Of a stretch of 19,752 nucleotides of DNA, positions 1 through 6,545 are shown piece after piece. Location: the NCBI GenBank assembly GCA_003567255.1, contig PWZW01000146.1, forward strand, positions 1 through 19,752, written 5' to 3'. The notes under the pieces were generated by a model. It saw only the letters and a program-made list of their open reading frames with translations, was not told where the DNA came from and did no database searches. A program made the translations under genes and the position numbers. Source of the stretch: Puniceicoccaceae bacterium. GTDB taxonomy: Bacteria > Verrucomicrobiota > Verrucomicrobiia > Opitutales > Coraliomargaritaceae. Numbering within the stretch: the stretch's first letter is position 1; every line of letters begins with the position of its first letter.

Positions 1-19
1 TCCGACTCAGCGCGTTGCG

Positions 20-146
20 CTGGGCTAGGGTGCATAAGGCCGTTGGCCTTAAACGCTGATGGCGTCAACGGCGTCGCACAACATAGCCCAGGGCAGGCGC
101 CCTGGGTACCTGGCCTTGTCCAAGCCGTTGCAGGCTAAAGGCCTGC
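20..146. repeat. Cluster of nested inverted repeats (REP-like intergenic element)
   Basis: Several hairpins are packed into about 130 bases. CTGGGCTA at 20-27 pairs with TAGCCCAG at 84-91. Inside that lie TAAGGCC/GGCCTTA (35-41/45-51, three-base loop) and ACGC/GCGT (53-56/62-65). CCCAGGGC/GCCCTGGG (87-94/99-106, four-base loop) follows and competes with the outer arm. GCAGGC/GCCTGC (130-135/141-146) follows, with flanking GTTG and CAAC able to lengthen the stem around a bulge. GC-rich hairpins of this CCCAGGGC and GCAGGCTAAAGGCCTGC style are familiar from Verrucomicrobia and Planctomycetes intergenic REP/RAYT-type repeats; that assignment is from memory of the family. No transposase is present in the window. 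Confidence 0.55.
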
Positions 147-657
147 GTCAACCTGCGACGCCCCGGCCAGCAGTTGAGCTCCGTGGTTCCGTCCCTCCGG
201 CGACACTTCCGCCATAGATGGTTCAGCAACTCGGCTTAGCGCAGCTTCGTTTTAATTTCTCGCCTGTCCCGCGGAGCAGGGTGCGTTTTCGTACCAAAGG
301 AACCGTGGACAGTGACAAAGACGCCTGCGCCGTCGGGTAACAGGTCTGCGACACATAGAACAGCAGATGCTTTAACAGATCTCACGTGGATTGCGGAAGC
401 ACCGAAACCGTTAAGGATTAGCGGAGAAGTGCAGGGGTTATTGAGATAGCGTCCGATGGCCTTTGCGTCAGTGGCGGCCTGTCGACTGTGGGAAAGTTAA
501 GGTGGTGAAATGTGGCAAAACCTTTGTTGGCATGAGTTGCACACTTTGATTTTTGGGGGGTGGTGAATTACGCACTTAGTTGGCTGAGATCCGTGGGGGC
601 AGACGATTTCGGTGTTTTGGTTATGGACAAATGCAAGGAGGGTACTTTCTTGGGGTC
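147..657. other. Gene-free stretch upstream of the DUF3127 gene
   Basis: No open reading frame with recognisable protein character, tRNA or rRNA was seen here. The first part (about 150-260) has the same GC-rich composition as the repeat cluster and may be a decayed extension of it. The later part (about 340-560) is ordinary mixed sequence and must carry the promoter for the DUF3127-ppa pair, but no convincing -35/-10 pair was found. A reading frame open back to 580 extends into this area, but its extra 26 residues do not look like the protein family and were left out of the gene call. Confidence 0.5.
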
Positions 658-1011
658 ATGGCTTACGAACTTAATGGAACGATCAAGGTAATTGGGGACA
701 CCCAGACTTTTGCGAGTGGCTTTTCCAAGCGTGAATTGGTGGTGACTACGGCGGAGGACCGCTACCCCCAGGATATTAAAATTGATGCGCTGAAGGAAAA
801 AGGCGATCTCCTCGAGGCATACAAGGTCGGTGATTCCGTGAAGGTATTTTTCGATATCAGAGGTCGGGAGTACAATGGTCGTTACTACGTGGATCTTTCC
901 TTGTGGAAGCTTGAGGGGCAAGGGGCTGGAGCGGCAGCGCCGAAATCCGGTGGTAACGAGCCGGAAGACACCACTGACTACAGCGTGGATCTAGAGGAAC
1001 CTCCTTTTTGA
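658..1011 (+). CDS. DUF3127 family protein, probable OB-fold with SSB-like acidic tail
   Basis: This 117-residue protein belongs to the DUF3127 family (Bacteroidota/Verrucomicrobiota), with no established function. Residues 1-86 form the conserved core: it opens MAYELNGTIKVIGDTQTF, then has TKRE-like and RYPQDIK motifs and DIRGREYNGRYYVDL. The beta-rich pattern resembles an OB fold such as that of SSB. Residues 87-103 are a Gly/Ala/Pro linker, and the acidic tail (104-117) ends EEPPF, like the SSB tip DDDIPF. ATG 658 was chosen over TTG 580 because family proteins start at this methionine; AAGGAGGG lies at 635-642, somewhat far upstream. The gene is 13 bases before ppa and probably co-transcribed with it. 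Membership is solid; the fold and any DNA-binding role are inference. Confidence 0.85.
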   Translation: MAYELNGTIKVIGDTQTFASGFSKRELVVTTAEDRYPQDIKIDALKEKGDLLEAYKVGDSVKVFFDIRGREYNGRYYVDLSLWKLEGQGAGAAAPKSGGNEPEDTTDYSVDLEEPPF

Positions 1012-1024
1012 GCGTGAGAAGCTT

Positions 1025-1639
1025 GTGAGTAAGGGGGTTGAATTTTTCAAGTGGCGGGCTCACCCCTGGCATGGATTGCCGGCGGGTGAGGATACACCTC
1101 AGTGGGTAAACGTATTTGTCGAAATCACCCAGTTCGACAGTATGAAGTATGAGATCGACAAGGAGACGGGGTATTTGCGGATTGACCGTCCCCAGCGCAA
1201 CTCGTCTCTGCCGCCTTGTGCCTATGGGTTCATCCCCCGGACTTATTGCGATCGGCGCGTTGCTGGGCTGGCCAAGGGCGCCCAGCGTGGAGACAAAGAT
1301 CCCCTGGATGTGTGCGTGATTTCGGAAATGCCGATTAACCGGGCGGAGGTGATCGTCTCGGCAAAGGTTATCGGAGGCTTTCGTATGATTGATGATGATG
1401 AAGCAGACGATAAGATCATTGCCATCATGAAGGGGGATGCTGCCTGGGGCGAAGTCGAAGACATCAAAGCGCTTCCACGTCCCTTAGTAGACCGCTTGAA
1501 GCATTATTTTTTGACGTATAAAATGACCCCGAAAGAGACCACGGAGGTTTCCATTGAGTCGATGTACGGGGCGAAAGCAGCCCAAAAAGTGGTGCAGGCC
1601 TCCTTGGATGACTACGCGGACACTTACGCTAGTGAGTGA
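1025..1639 (+). CDS. ppa: Inorganic pyrophosphatase, family I
   Basis: This soluble enzyme hydrolyses pyrophosphate to two phosphates and so pulls nucleotide, amino-acid-activation and polymer synthesis forward. The 204-residue protein has the family I active site: the K41-Y-E43 pair, R55, YGFIP at 67-71, Y74, the metal-binding signature D90-K-D92-P-L-D95, the acidic run at 123-129 and the Y165-K166 pair near the C-terminus. The N-terminal HPWHG (13-17) and YGFIPRTYC are typical of the Bacteroidota/Verrucomicrobiota variant, slightly longer than the E. coli enzyme. The start is GTG with only a weak GAGA upstream; it sits 13 bases after the DUF3127 stop, suggesting one transcript. All catalytic acidic residues expected by alignment from memory are present. 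Confidence 0.93.
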   Translation: MSKGVEFFKWRAHPWHGLPAGEDTPQWVNVFVEITQFDSMKYEIDKETGYLRIDRPQRNSSLPPCAYGFIPRTYCDRRVAGLAKGAQRGDKDPLDVCVISEMPINRAEVIVSAKVIGGFRMIDDDEADDKIIAIMKGDAAWGEVEDIKALPRPLVDRLKHYFLTYKMTPKETTEVSIESMYGAKAAQKVVQASLDDYADTYASE

Positions 1640-1693
1640 GGAAAGTGCGCTACGGAGCTTTCGGCTGGGGTCCGGGTATCTGAGCTAATCTGC

Positions 1694-2119
1694 TTAATCG
1701 AGCTGACGGCGTTCTAAATCCTCCTCATCCCACCCGAGGAAATGGCCCAGTTCATGTAGGTAGGTGATCTTTATCTCCTTTTGAAACTTTTCAGGGCACC
1801 CGTTTGCGGCATCCAGCAGGTTATCCAGAAAGAGGGTGATTTGTGGAGGGAAGGGGTGGGGGGACTCCCCTTGATCAGCCAGGACTTCACCTTCGAAGAG
1901 GCCAAGAAGATCGGTGTCCAAGGCATCCTCTGGATCGGCTGGCTCGGGGCGCCCCATGAGGTTTAGATGAACCTGCCGGGTTACCTTTTGCAGCTCCTCG
2001 GGGAAGGAGCGGATAAGCTCCTCAATGAGCGCTTCGGCAAGATTTACCCGCTGTGGAAGGGTCTCTAGAGAACACACCTTGGGAATTAGGGGGAAATGGG
2101 TTGAAGCGCGTTGCCTCAA
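1694..2119 (-). CDS. Small zincin-like metallopeptidase (PF06262 family)
   Basis: The 141-residue protein carries the zinc-protease signature H122-E-L-G-H126-F-L-G-W-D-E near its C-terminus, with the LLGLFEG motif (71-77) and ITLFLDNL segment (94-101) that typify the small cytoplasmic zincin family PF06262. No signal peptide or membrane segment is visible. The physiological substrate of this family is not established. Its likely start is TTG at 2119, which overlaps the ftsK stop as TTGA; no other in-frame start before the conserved core is better. That overlap implies translational coupling to ftsK, although both could simply be densely packed. It converges on ppa with a 54-base gap, and no clear terminator was seen there. 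Confidence 0.85.
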   Translation of the reverse strand: MRQRASTHFPLIPKVCSLETLPQRVNLAEALIEELIRSFPEELQKVTRQVHLNLMGRPEPADPEDALDTDLLGLFEGEVLADQGESPHPFPPQITLFLDNLLDAANGCPEKFQKEIKITYLHELGHFLGWDEEDLERRQLD

Positions 2120-4752
2120 GTGGCATCGAGATCGACGAGGATTTCGCGCGGGCTTGAGCCATTATCCGGCCCCACGATCTGCCGATCTTCGAGTTCTTCC
2201 ATGAGGCGTGCCGCACGGTTGTAGCCGATGCGGAGCCGTCGCTGAAGCATGGAGGTGGAGGCGCGCTTGGTGGAGCGCAGGACTTCGATGGCGTCCGGCA
2301 ATAGTTCGTCTCCACCATCGGAAGCACCGAGCCCGTTATCGCCCCCGTCTTCGCCGTCGCTTTCGATTTGTCGCTGAACCTCTTCCGCAAAGACGGGCGG
2401 GTTGTTGTGTTCTTTCAGGTAATCAACAATGCCATTGATTTCTTCATCAGACACAAAGGCACCCTGCGCACGGGTAAGGTTTGAGGTGCCGGGCGGGATG
2501 AACAACATGTCCCCCTTCCCGATAAGATTCTCTGCGCCGCTGCCGTCGAGAATGGTCCGGCTATCCACTTTGGAGGCGACCTTAAAGGAGATGCGGCAGG
2601 GGAGGTTTGCCTTAATCACTCCGGTGATCACGTTTACCGATGGCCGTTGGGTTGCCAGGATCAAGTGGATCCCCGCCGCGCGGGCGAGCTGGGCGAGGCG
2701 GGCGATGCAGGTCTCGATATCCGCGGGAGCGACCATCATGAGGTCGGCAAGTTCGTCGATGACGCAAACGATGTAGGGCAGCTTCTTCTTCGGGATCTCG
2801 AAGGCATCGTCGTCCCTCGGGACCTCCACCTGACTGACCGCGTAACGTTCTTCGGCAGTCATTTCCGCATCCATTTCGGCGGCACGTTCTGCTTCCTCCT
2901 TATTCTTAATCAGCTTGGCATTGAAGCCAGCAATATTACGGACATTTTCTTTTGCAAAGATTTGATACCGCCGCTCCATTTCCGCGATCAACCACTTTAG
3001 CGCGCCAGGCACTCTTTTTGCCTCGGTGACCACTGGAATGAGCATGTGTGGTAAATCGTTGTAAACCTGCATTTCAACGACCTTGGGGTCGACCATGATA
3101 AAGCGAAGGTCATCGGGTCCGGCGTGGTAGAGCAGGGAGGCGATGACGGTATTAATACAGACCGTTTTACCCGAACCCGTGGAGCCCGCGATGAGGACGT
3201 GTGGCATTTTTGTGAGGTCGGCAACGATCGGCTTACCGGTCACGTCCTTGCCCAAAACTACCGGAATCTCTGCGGAGGAGTCGGCCCAAGCTCTGGATTC
3301 AATGATCTCCCGCATACAAACGGCCGAAGCAATCTTGTTGGGGACTTCAATCCCAACGCTCCCCTTGCCGGGCACAGGAGCGAGGATCCGGACGGATAGG
3401 GCGCGGAGTCCGAGAGCAATATTCTTGTCGAGATTGAGGATTTTTTCTACCCGAACGCCGGCGGCGGGGGTGACTTCGTAACGGGTGATCACCGGACCCG
3501 TATGGATCTCGCCCGGAACGACCTTCACCCCAAACTCGTCGAGGGTGCGTACCAGTGCTTCCATCGTCTCACGGTGGTCATCCGGGGAAACCTCTGGCCG
3601 GTCTTCCGCATCTGAGAGCAGTTCCAAGGGGGGGAATTTGTAGTCGCCCCTGCTCTCCGGAATAGAGGCGACGGCTTTTTCCACTTTTTCCCCGGAGAAA
3701 ATCTTAATTTGTTTCGGATCGAGTGGTGGCTTTTTCGGCGTGCTGACGGGCGCCTCGACCTCTGGCTCGTCTTCTTTGAGCTTGAGTGAAGGTCCGCTTT
3801 TGGGGGGCGGGGAAACTTGGCTGGTCCCCGTAAAGGCGGATTGTTTTTTCACAAAAACGCCTGGAGGCGGTCCAGATACCTGATCCAGCAATCCGTAGCG
3901 TTTGGGTGTTCCCGGGGGATTTTCCTCGACCTCCCCCGCAAAAGCATCGCTTTCGTCAGCCGCTTCTTTTTTCGACTTTGCTTCCTTTGCGGCTGCAGCG
4001 GCGGCCTTGGCCTGTTTTTTCTTTTCCAGCTTTGCCGCTTTGCGCTCGGCGGCGGTCATTTCCTTCTCTTTGGCTTTTTCAATGGCCAGGGCGGCCTTGG
4101 CTTCCCGGCGTGCCGCTTTAGCGGCTTCTCGTTTTTCTTTATACGCATGGAAAGTCGTGCGAGTGTATTCGAAGAAATTTCCAATATTGTCGGTGAAAAG
4201 CAGGATACTGGAAATGACCAAGCCCATGGTGAAGATTAGGGCCGCACCGAAAGTACCTATGATCGGGACGAGGAGCGTAATCCCCAACAGACTTCCGACC
4301 GAGCCACCCATCCCCGCAACTAATTGGCGCTGAAAAACCCCTCCCTCGCTGGAAACACTTTCGGTGCTTTCGGCGAGCGCCGCTAAACCGGCGACGACAA
4401 GCAGTGAAACAAAAATAGCAACCGCACTAATGACCCGTTTTCCGCGCGTTTGCGACCAAATGAAACGGGTCGCCAAGGTAAATAAGTACAGGGGGATTAA
4501 CCAAGCGGCCAGCCCGATTAAGTGAAAGCTGTAAAAGCTGAATTCAGCTCCGAGCATACCGACCCGGTTGGGGCGCTCGGCATGTTCGGTCGTCACCATT
4601 CGGGACTGGCTCATGTCAAAGTCGATCAGTGCAGCGAGCGCGAGGAGGCCTAAGGTGCCAAAGATAATACCGACGATTGGACGTGATTTACTCCGTCTCG
4701 GTGCGGAAACAATCTTTTGAGCGGTGGATTTTTTCTTTTGCTTGGTAGCCAT
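2116..4752 (-). CDS. ftsK: DNA translocase FtsK/SpoIIIE
   Basis: FtsK is a septum-anchored motor that pumps chromosomal DNA into daughter cells and, in model species, activates XerCD recombination and stimulates topoisomerase IV. This 878-residue copy has a short basic N-terminus, four membrane segments (about 24-44, 74-96, 105-127, 150-187), a long Ala/Lys/Glu-rich stretch (about 203-265) likely to be helical, and a Pro-rich linker to about 345. The motor follows: Walker A GSTGSGKT at 523-530, Walker B VCVIDELADL at 662-671, and the ATQRPSVNVITG motif at 700-711. The C-terminal winged-helix gamma domain (about 815-875) includes SMLQRRLRIGYNRAARLME. It is full length. The start is an ATG without a clear Shine-Dalgarno site. 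It diverges from manA and overlaps the metallopeptidase by four bases. Confidence 0.97.
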   Translation of the reverse strand: MATKQKKKSTAQKIVSAPRRSKSRPIVGIIFGTLGLLALAALIDFDMSQSRMVTTEHAERPNRVGMLGAEFSFYSFHLIGLAAWLIPLYLFTLATRFIWSQTRGKRVISAVAIFVSLLVVAGLAALAESTESVSSEGGVFQRQLVAGMGGSVGSLLGITLLVPIIGTFGAALIFTMGLVISSILLFTDNIGNFFEYTRTTFHAYKEKREAAKAARREAKAALAIEKAKEKEMTAAERKAAKLEKKKQAKAAAAAAKEAKSKKEAADESDAFAGEVEENPPGTPKRYGLLDQVSGPPPGVFVKKQSAFTGTSQVSPPPKSGPSLKLKEDEPEVEAPVSTPKKPPLDPKQIKIFSGEKVEKAVASIPESRGDYKFPPLELLSDAEDRPEVSPDDHRETMEALVRTLDEFGVKVVPGEIHTGPVITRYEVTPAAGVRVEKILNLDKNIALGLRALSVRILAPVPGKGSVGIEVPNKIASAVCMREIIESRAWADSSAEIPVVLGKDVTGKPIVADLTKMPHVLIAGSTGSGKTVCINTVIASLLYHAGPDDLRFIMVDPKVVEMQVYNDLPHMLIPVVTEAKRVPGALKWLIAEMERRYQIFAKENVRNIAGFNAKLIKNKEEAERAAEMDAEMTAEERYAVSQVEVPRDDDAFEIPKKKLPYIVCVIDELADLMMVAPADIETCIARLAQLARAAGIHLILATQRPSVNVITGVIKANLPCRISFKVASKVDSRTILDGSGAENLIGKGDMLFIPPGTSNLTRAQGAFVSDEEINGIVDYLKEHNNPPVFAEEVQRQIESDGEDGGDNGLGASDGGDELLPDAIEVLRSTKRASTSMLQRRLRIGYNRAARLMEELEDRQIVGPDNGSSPREILVDLDAT

Positions 4753-4846
4753 TTAAAGTAGAAATCAGAGCTATCAAGTGTTTGCCTGGCAAACAAGTCG
4801 CAATTCAGAGAGAAATTTACAATCGAAGCCCATTTGAGGGCAGCTT
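4753..4846. promoter_or_regulatory. Divergent ftsK/manA promoter region
   Basis: This 94-base gap must drive ftsK leftward and manA rightward. For manA, TACAAT at 4818-4823 matches a -10 box in five of six positions, but nothing like a -35 box lies at the right distance. GAGGG at 4836-4840 is a well-spaced ribosome binding site for the ATG at 4847. For ftsK, TTGCCA on the minus strand followed 17 bases later by TCTGAT is a weak candidate that overlaps the palindrome listed separately. Confidence 0.4.
4779..4795. promoter_or_regulatory. Perfect 17-base palindrome, candidate operator
   Basis: TGTTTGCC-T-GGCAAACA is a perfect inverted repeat with eight-base arms around a single central base. 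It lies between two divergent genes, overlaps the candidate -35 of ftsK and is centred about 43 bases before the start inferred for manA. That placement suits a dimeric regulator. The regulator is unknown and no second copy was noticed in the window. Confidence 0.35.
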
Positions 4847-5803
4847 ATGGAAATTCTAACCTTCAAACCAATCTACATGGAACGCGTCTGGGGAGGACGT
4901 GATCTGGAGTCAAAACTGGGACGTGTCTTACCCGAGGGTAAGGTCATTGGTGAAAGCTGGGAGCTGGTGGACCGCCCGGAAGCACAATCTGTCGTTGAGG
5001 GAGGGCCGCATGATGGGATGCCCATCGCGGAACTGCGGAAAAAGTACCATCGGGAGCTCTTCGGTCCCGATGCGGACCCGCAGACGTGGTTTCCCATCCT
5101 GGTGAAGTGGCTCGATTGTCAGGAACGCTTGAGCTTGCAGGTGCATCCGCCAGCTGCCATTGCGCCGAGCCTGGGAGGCGAGCCGAAAACCGAGACTTGG
5201 TACATTGCGGACTGCAAAGCGGGTGCCTCCCTGACTGTGGGATTGAAGAAGGGCGTCACGCGAGCGGCTTTTGAGGAAGCCCTCGCATCTAATGAACTGG
5301 AAAAGTGCGTCCATGCCTTTGGCGTTGCTCCGGGAGATTCCATCCTGGTGGAAAGTGGCCGCCTGCATGCCATCAACGGGGGAAATTTGATCCTCGAAAT
5401 TCAGCAGAACAGTGACACCACCTACCGCGTTTACGATTGGGGCCGGGTAGGGCTGGATGGCAGGCCGCGGGAGTTGCACAAAGACGCTTCCCTGAAGTCG
5501 ATTGATTTTGACGATTTTGAGCCTGAGCCGCTGCGTGGCAAATCGGGCGACTCGATTCTGGCGGACTGTGCCGAATTTCGGATACGTCGGTTCGAACGGT
5601 CCGCGGACGGCGGTGGGGCGGTTAACCTCCCCGAGGCAGATGCGCAGTTAGTACACCTCGTTCGCGGCGAGGTATTTCTGGATGAAACCAAGCTGGAACC
5701 TGGGCGCACCTATCTGGTGCCGTATACTCGGAAGTGCGTTTTACAGAGCGCGCCCGAAGCGGAGTTCCTGGTGACAGACCGTTTTCTCTCCAAACCAAAT
5801 TAA
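4847..5803 (+). CDS. manA: Mannose-6-phosphate isomerase, type I short class
   Basis: This zinc enzyme interconverts mannose 6-phosphate and fructose 6-phosphate, linking glycolysis to GDP-mannose and glycan synthesis. The 318-residue cupin protein begins with KPIYMERVWGGRDL, typical of the short bacterial class. It carries the zinc ligands Q98 and H100 (QVHP), E116 (KTETWY) and H174 (GRLHAI), and the substrate-contacting arginine R194 in TYRVYDWGR. The C-terminal part is a second small beta domain, as in the Bacillus-type enzymes. The start has a good GAGGG site six bases upstream. The next gene starts five bases after its stop, so it probably leads an operon with the CPBP protein. No neighbouring mannose or polysaccharide genes identify a specific pathway. 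Confidence 0.93.
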   Translation: MEILTFKPIYMERVWGGRDLESKLGRVLPEGKVIGESWELVDRPEAQSVVEGGPHDGMPIAELRKKYHRELFGPDADPQTWFPILVKWLDCQERLSLQVHPPAAIAPSLGGEPKTETWYIADCKAGASLTVGLKKGVTRAAFEEALASNELEKCVHAFGVAPGDSILVESGRLHAINGGNLILEIQQNSDTTYRVYDWGRVGLDGRPRELHKDASLKSIDFDDFEPEPLRGKSGDSILADCAEFRIRRFERSADGGGAVNLPEADAQLVHLVRGEVFLDETKLEPGRTYLVPYTRKCVLQSAPEAEFLVTDRFLSKPN

Positions 5804-5808
5804 GCACA

Positions 5809-6453
5809 GTGGGAGAAGATCCGCTCATTATACTATTGTACCTTGGGGTGGCCGTTTATTTGGGCTATCTCTACTATACGGACACACGCCGTGCGGCAGC
5901 CGGGAATCCGAATGTGCAGGCGATGCCTGGGGCGGTCCCCTGTGGCTTGGGGGCGCTTGTTATCGCGACCGTAGGCGCCTTGGTGTTGCTGGCTTTGGAA
6001 ACCGGCGGTGAGCTGGCACTGGGCATCGCCGATGAACAGAGTGACATTGCGGTGATTTTCCTGCTGGCAATGTTGGCGGCGGGGATCGTTGAGGAAGTCA
6101 TCTTCCGGGGTTATCTGGTCGTGGAAAACAAGGGCCGGGCCGCCTTTTTGGCGAGTGTGTTCGTTTTTTCTGCGGTCTTTGCGCTTTTGCATCCGCACCT
6201 CTGGGAGTACACGAAATCTGAGGAAGCGGCCTGGTGGGCGTTTTGGGAAGGCGGCTTTTCGCTGTCCTTCACGACCAAAGCTATTTTCAGCACGCTGTTT
6301 TTATTTTTTGGATCGCTTTGGTTTTACGCCTCTCGGTTTGGCCCGTGGAATCCGAGTCGATCCATCATTCCCTGCATGCTAGCGCATGCGGTGAGTAATT
6401 TGGGCGTTTTCATAGTGAAGGCCTTCCAAGGGCATGTCAGCGGTTGGCTCTAG
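5809..6453 (+). CDS. CPBP family intramembrane metalloprotease
   Basis: This 214-residue membrane protein belongs to the CPBP (CAAX protease and bacteriocin-processing, Rce1-like) family. It has the three catalytic motifs: E95-E-V-I-F-R100, F124-A-L-L-H128 and H193-A-V-S-N197, set in hydrophobic segments at about 5-22, 43-64, 80-94, 112-128, 157-175 and 185-205. Bacterial members act in the inner membrane; their substrates are mostly unknown. The GTG at 5809 was chosen because it follows the manA stop by five bases and starts just before the first membrane helix. The longer GTG frame from 5734 would overlap manA by 70 bases and add an unhydrophobic leader. No clear ribosome binding site is present, fitting coupling to manA. 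Confidence 0.88.
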   Translation: MGEDPLIILLYLGVAVYLGYLYYTDTRRAAAGNPNVQAMPGAVPCGLGALVIATVGALVLLALETGGELALGIADEQSDIAVIFLLAMLAAGIVEEVIFRGYLVVENKGRAAFLASVFVFSAVFALLHPHLWEYTKSEEAAWWAFWEGGFSLSFTTKAIFSTLFLFFGSLWFYASRFGPWNPSRSIIPCMLAHAVSNLGVFIVKAFQGHVSGWL

Positions 6454-6545
6454 GCCTTGCGCTTAATGCGGCGGGGTTTGTTCCACCGATAAGCGTTGGA
6501 AAGATTTGCCATGCGTACAGAAGGACAAATGCTGATGATCAAAGC

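Noticed and set aside
513..540. Sigma-54-like promoter upstream of DUF3127 (TGGC at 513 or 528 with TTG near 12 bases on).
   Set aside because: TGGCATGAGTTGC has its GG and GC elements two bases too close, and TGGCAAAACCTTTGT has GT in place of the required GC.
568..921. Minus-strand open frame of 117 codons opposite DUF3127.
   Set aside because: It is the mirror of the DUF3127 gene, has no family resemblance, and the plus strand matches a known family.
1640..1693. Possible shared terminator between ppa and the metallopeptidase (GAAAG...CTTTC).
   Set aside because: Only five pairs around a twelve-base loop, with no T run on either strand.
1848..1855. KOPS-like octamer GGGAAGGG, an FtsK loading motif in E. 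coli.
   Set aside because: A single copy was noticed, it lies in a coding region, and KOPS use in this phylum is not known; one octamer is expected by chance.
3817..4333. Two long plus-strand frames opposite the ftsK linker.
   Set aside because: They arise from the low-complexity Ala/Lys codons of ftsK read backwards; their Phe/Leu/Ser runs do not resemble a real protein.
6519..6535. AGAAGGA-like ribosome binding site upstream of the MBL hydrolase.
   Set aside because: It is about 20 bases from the chosen ATG, too far to act on it, and no in-frame start suits it.
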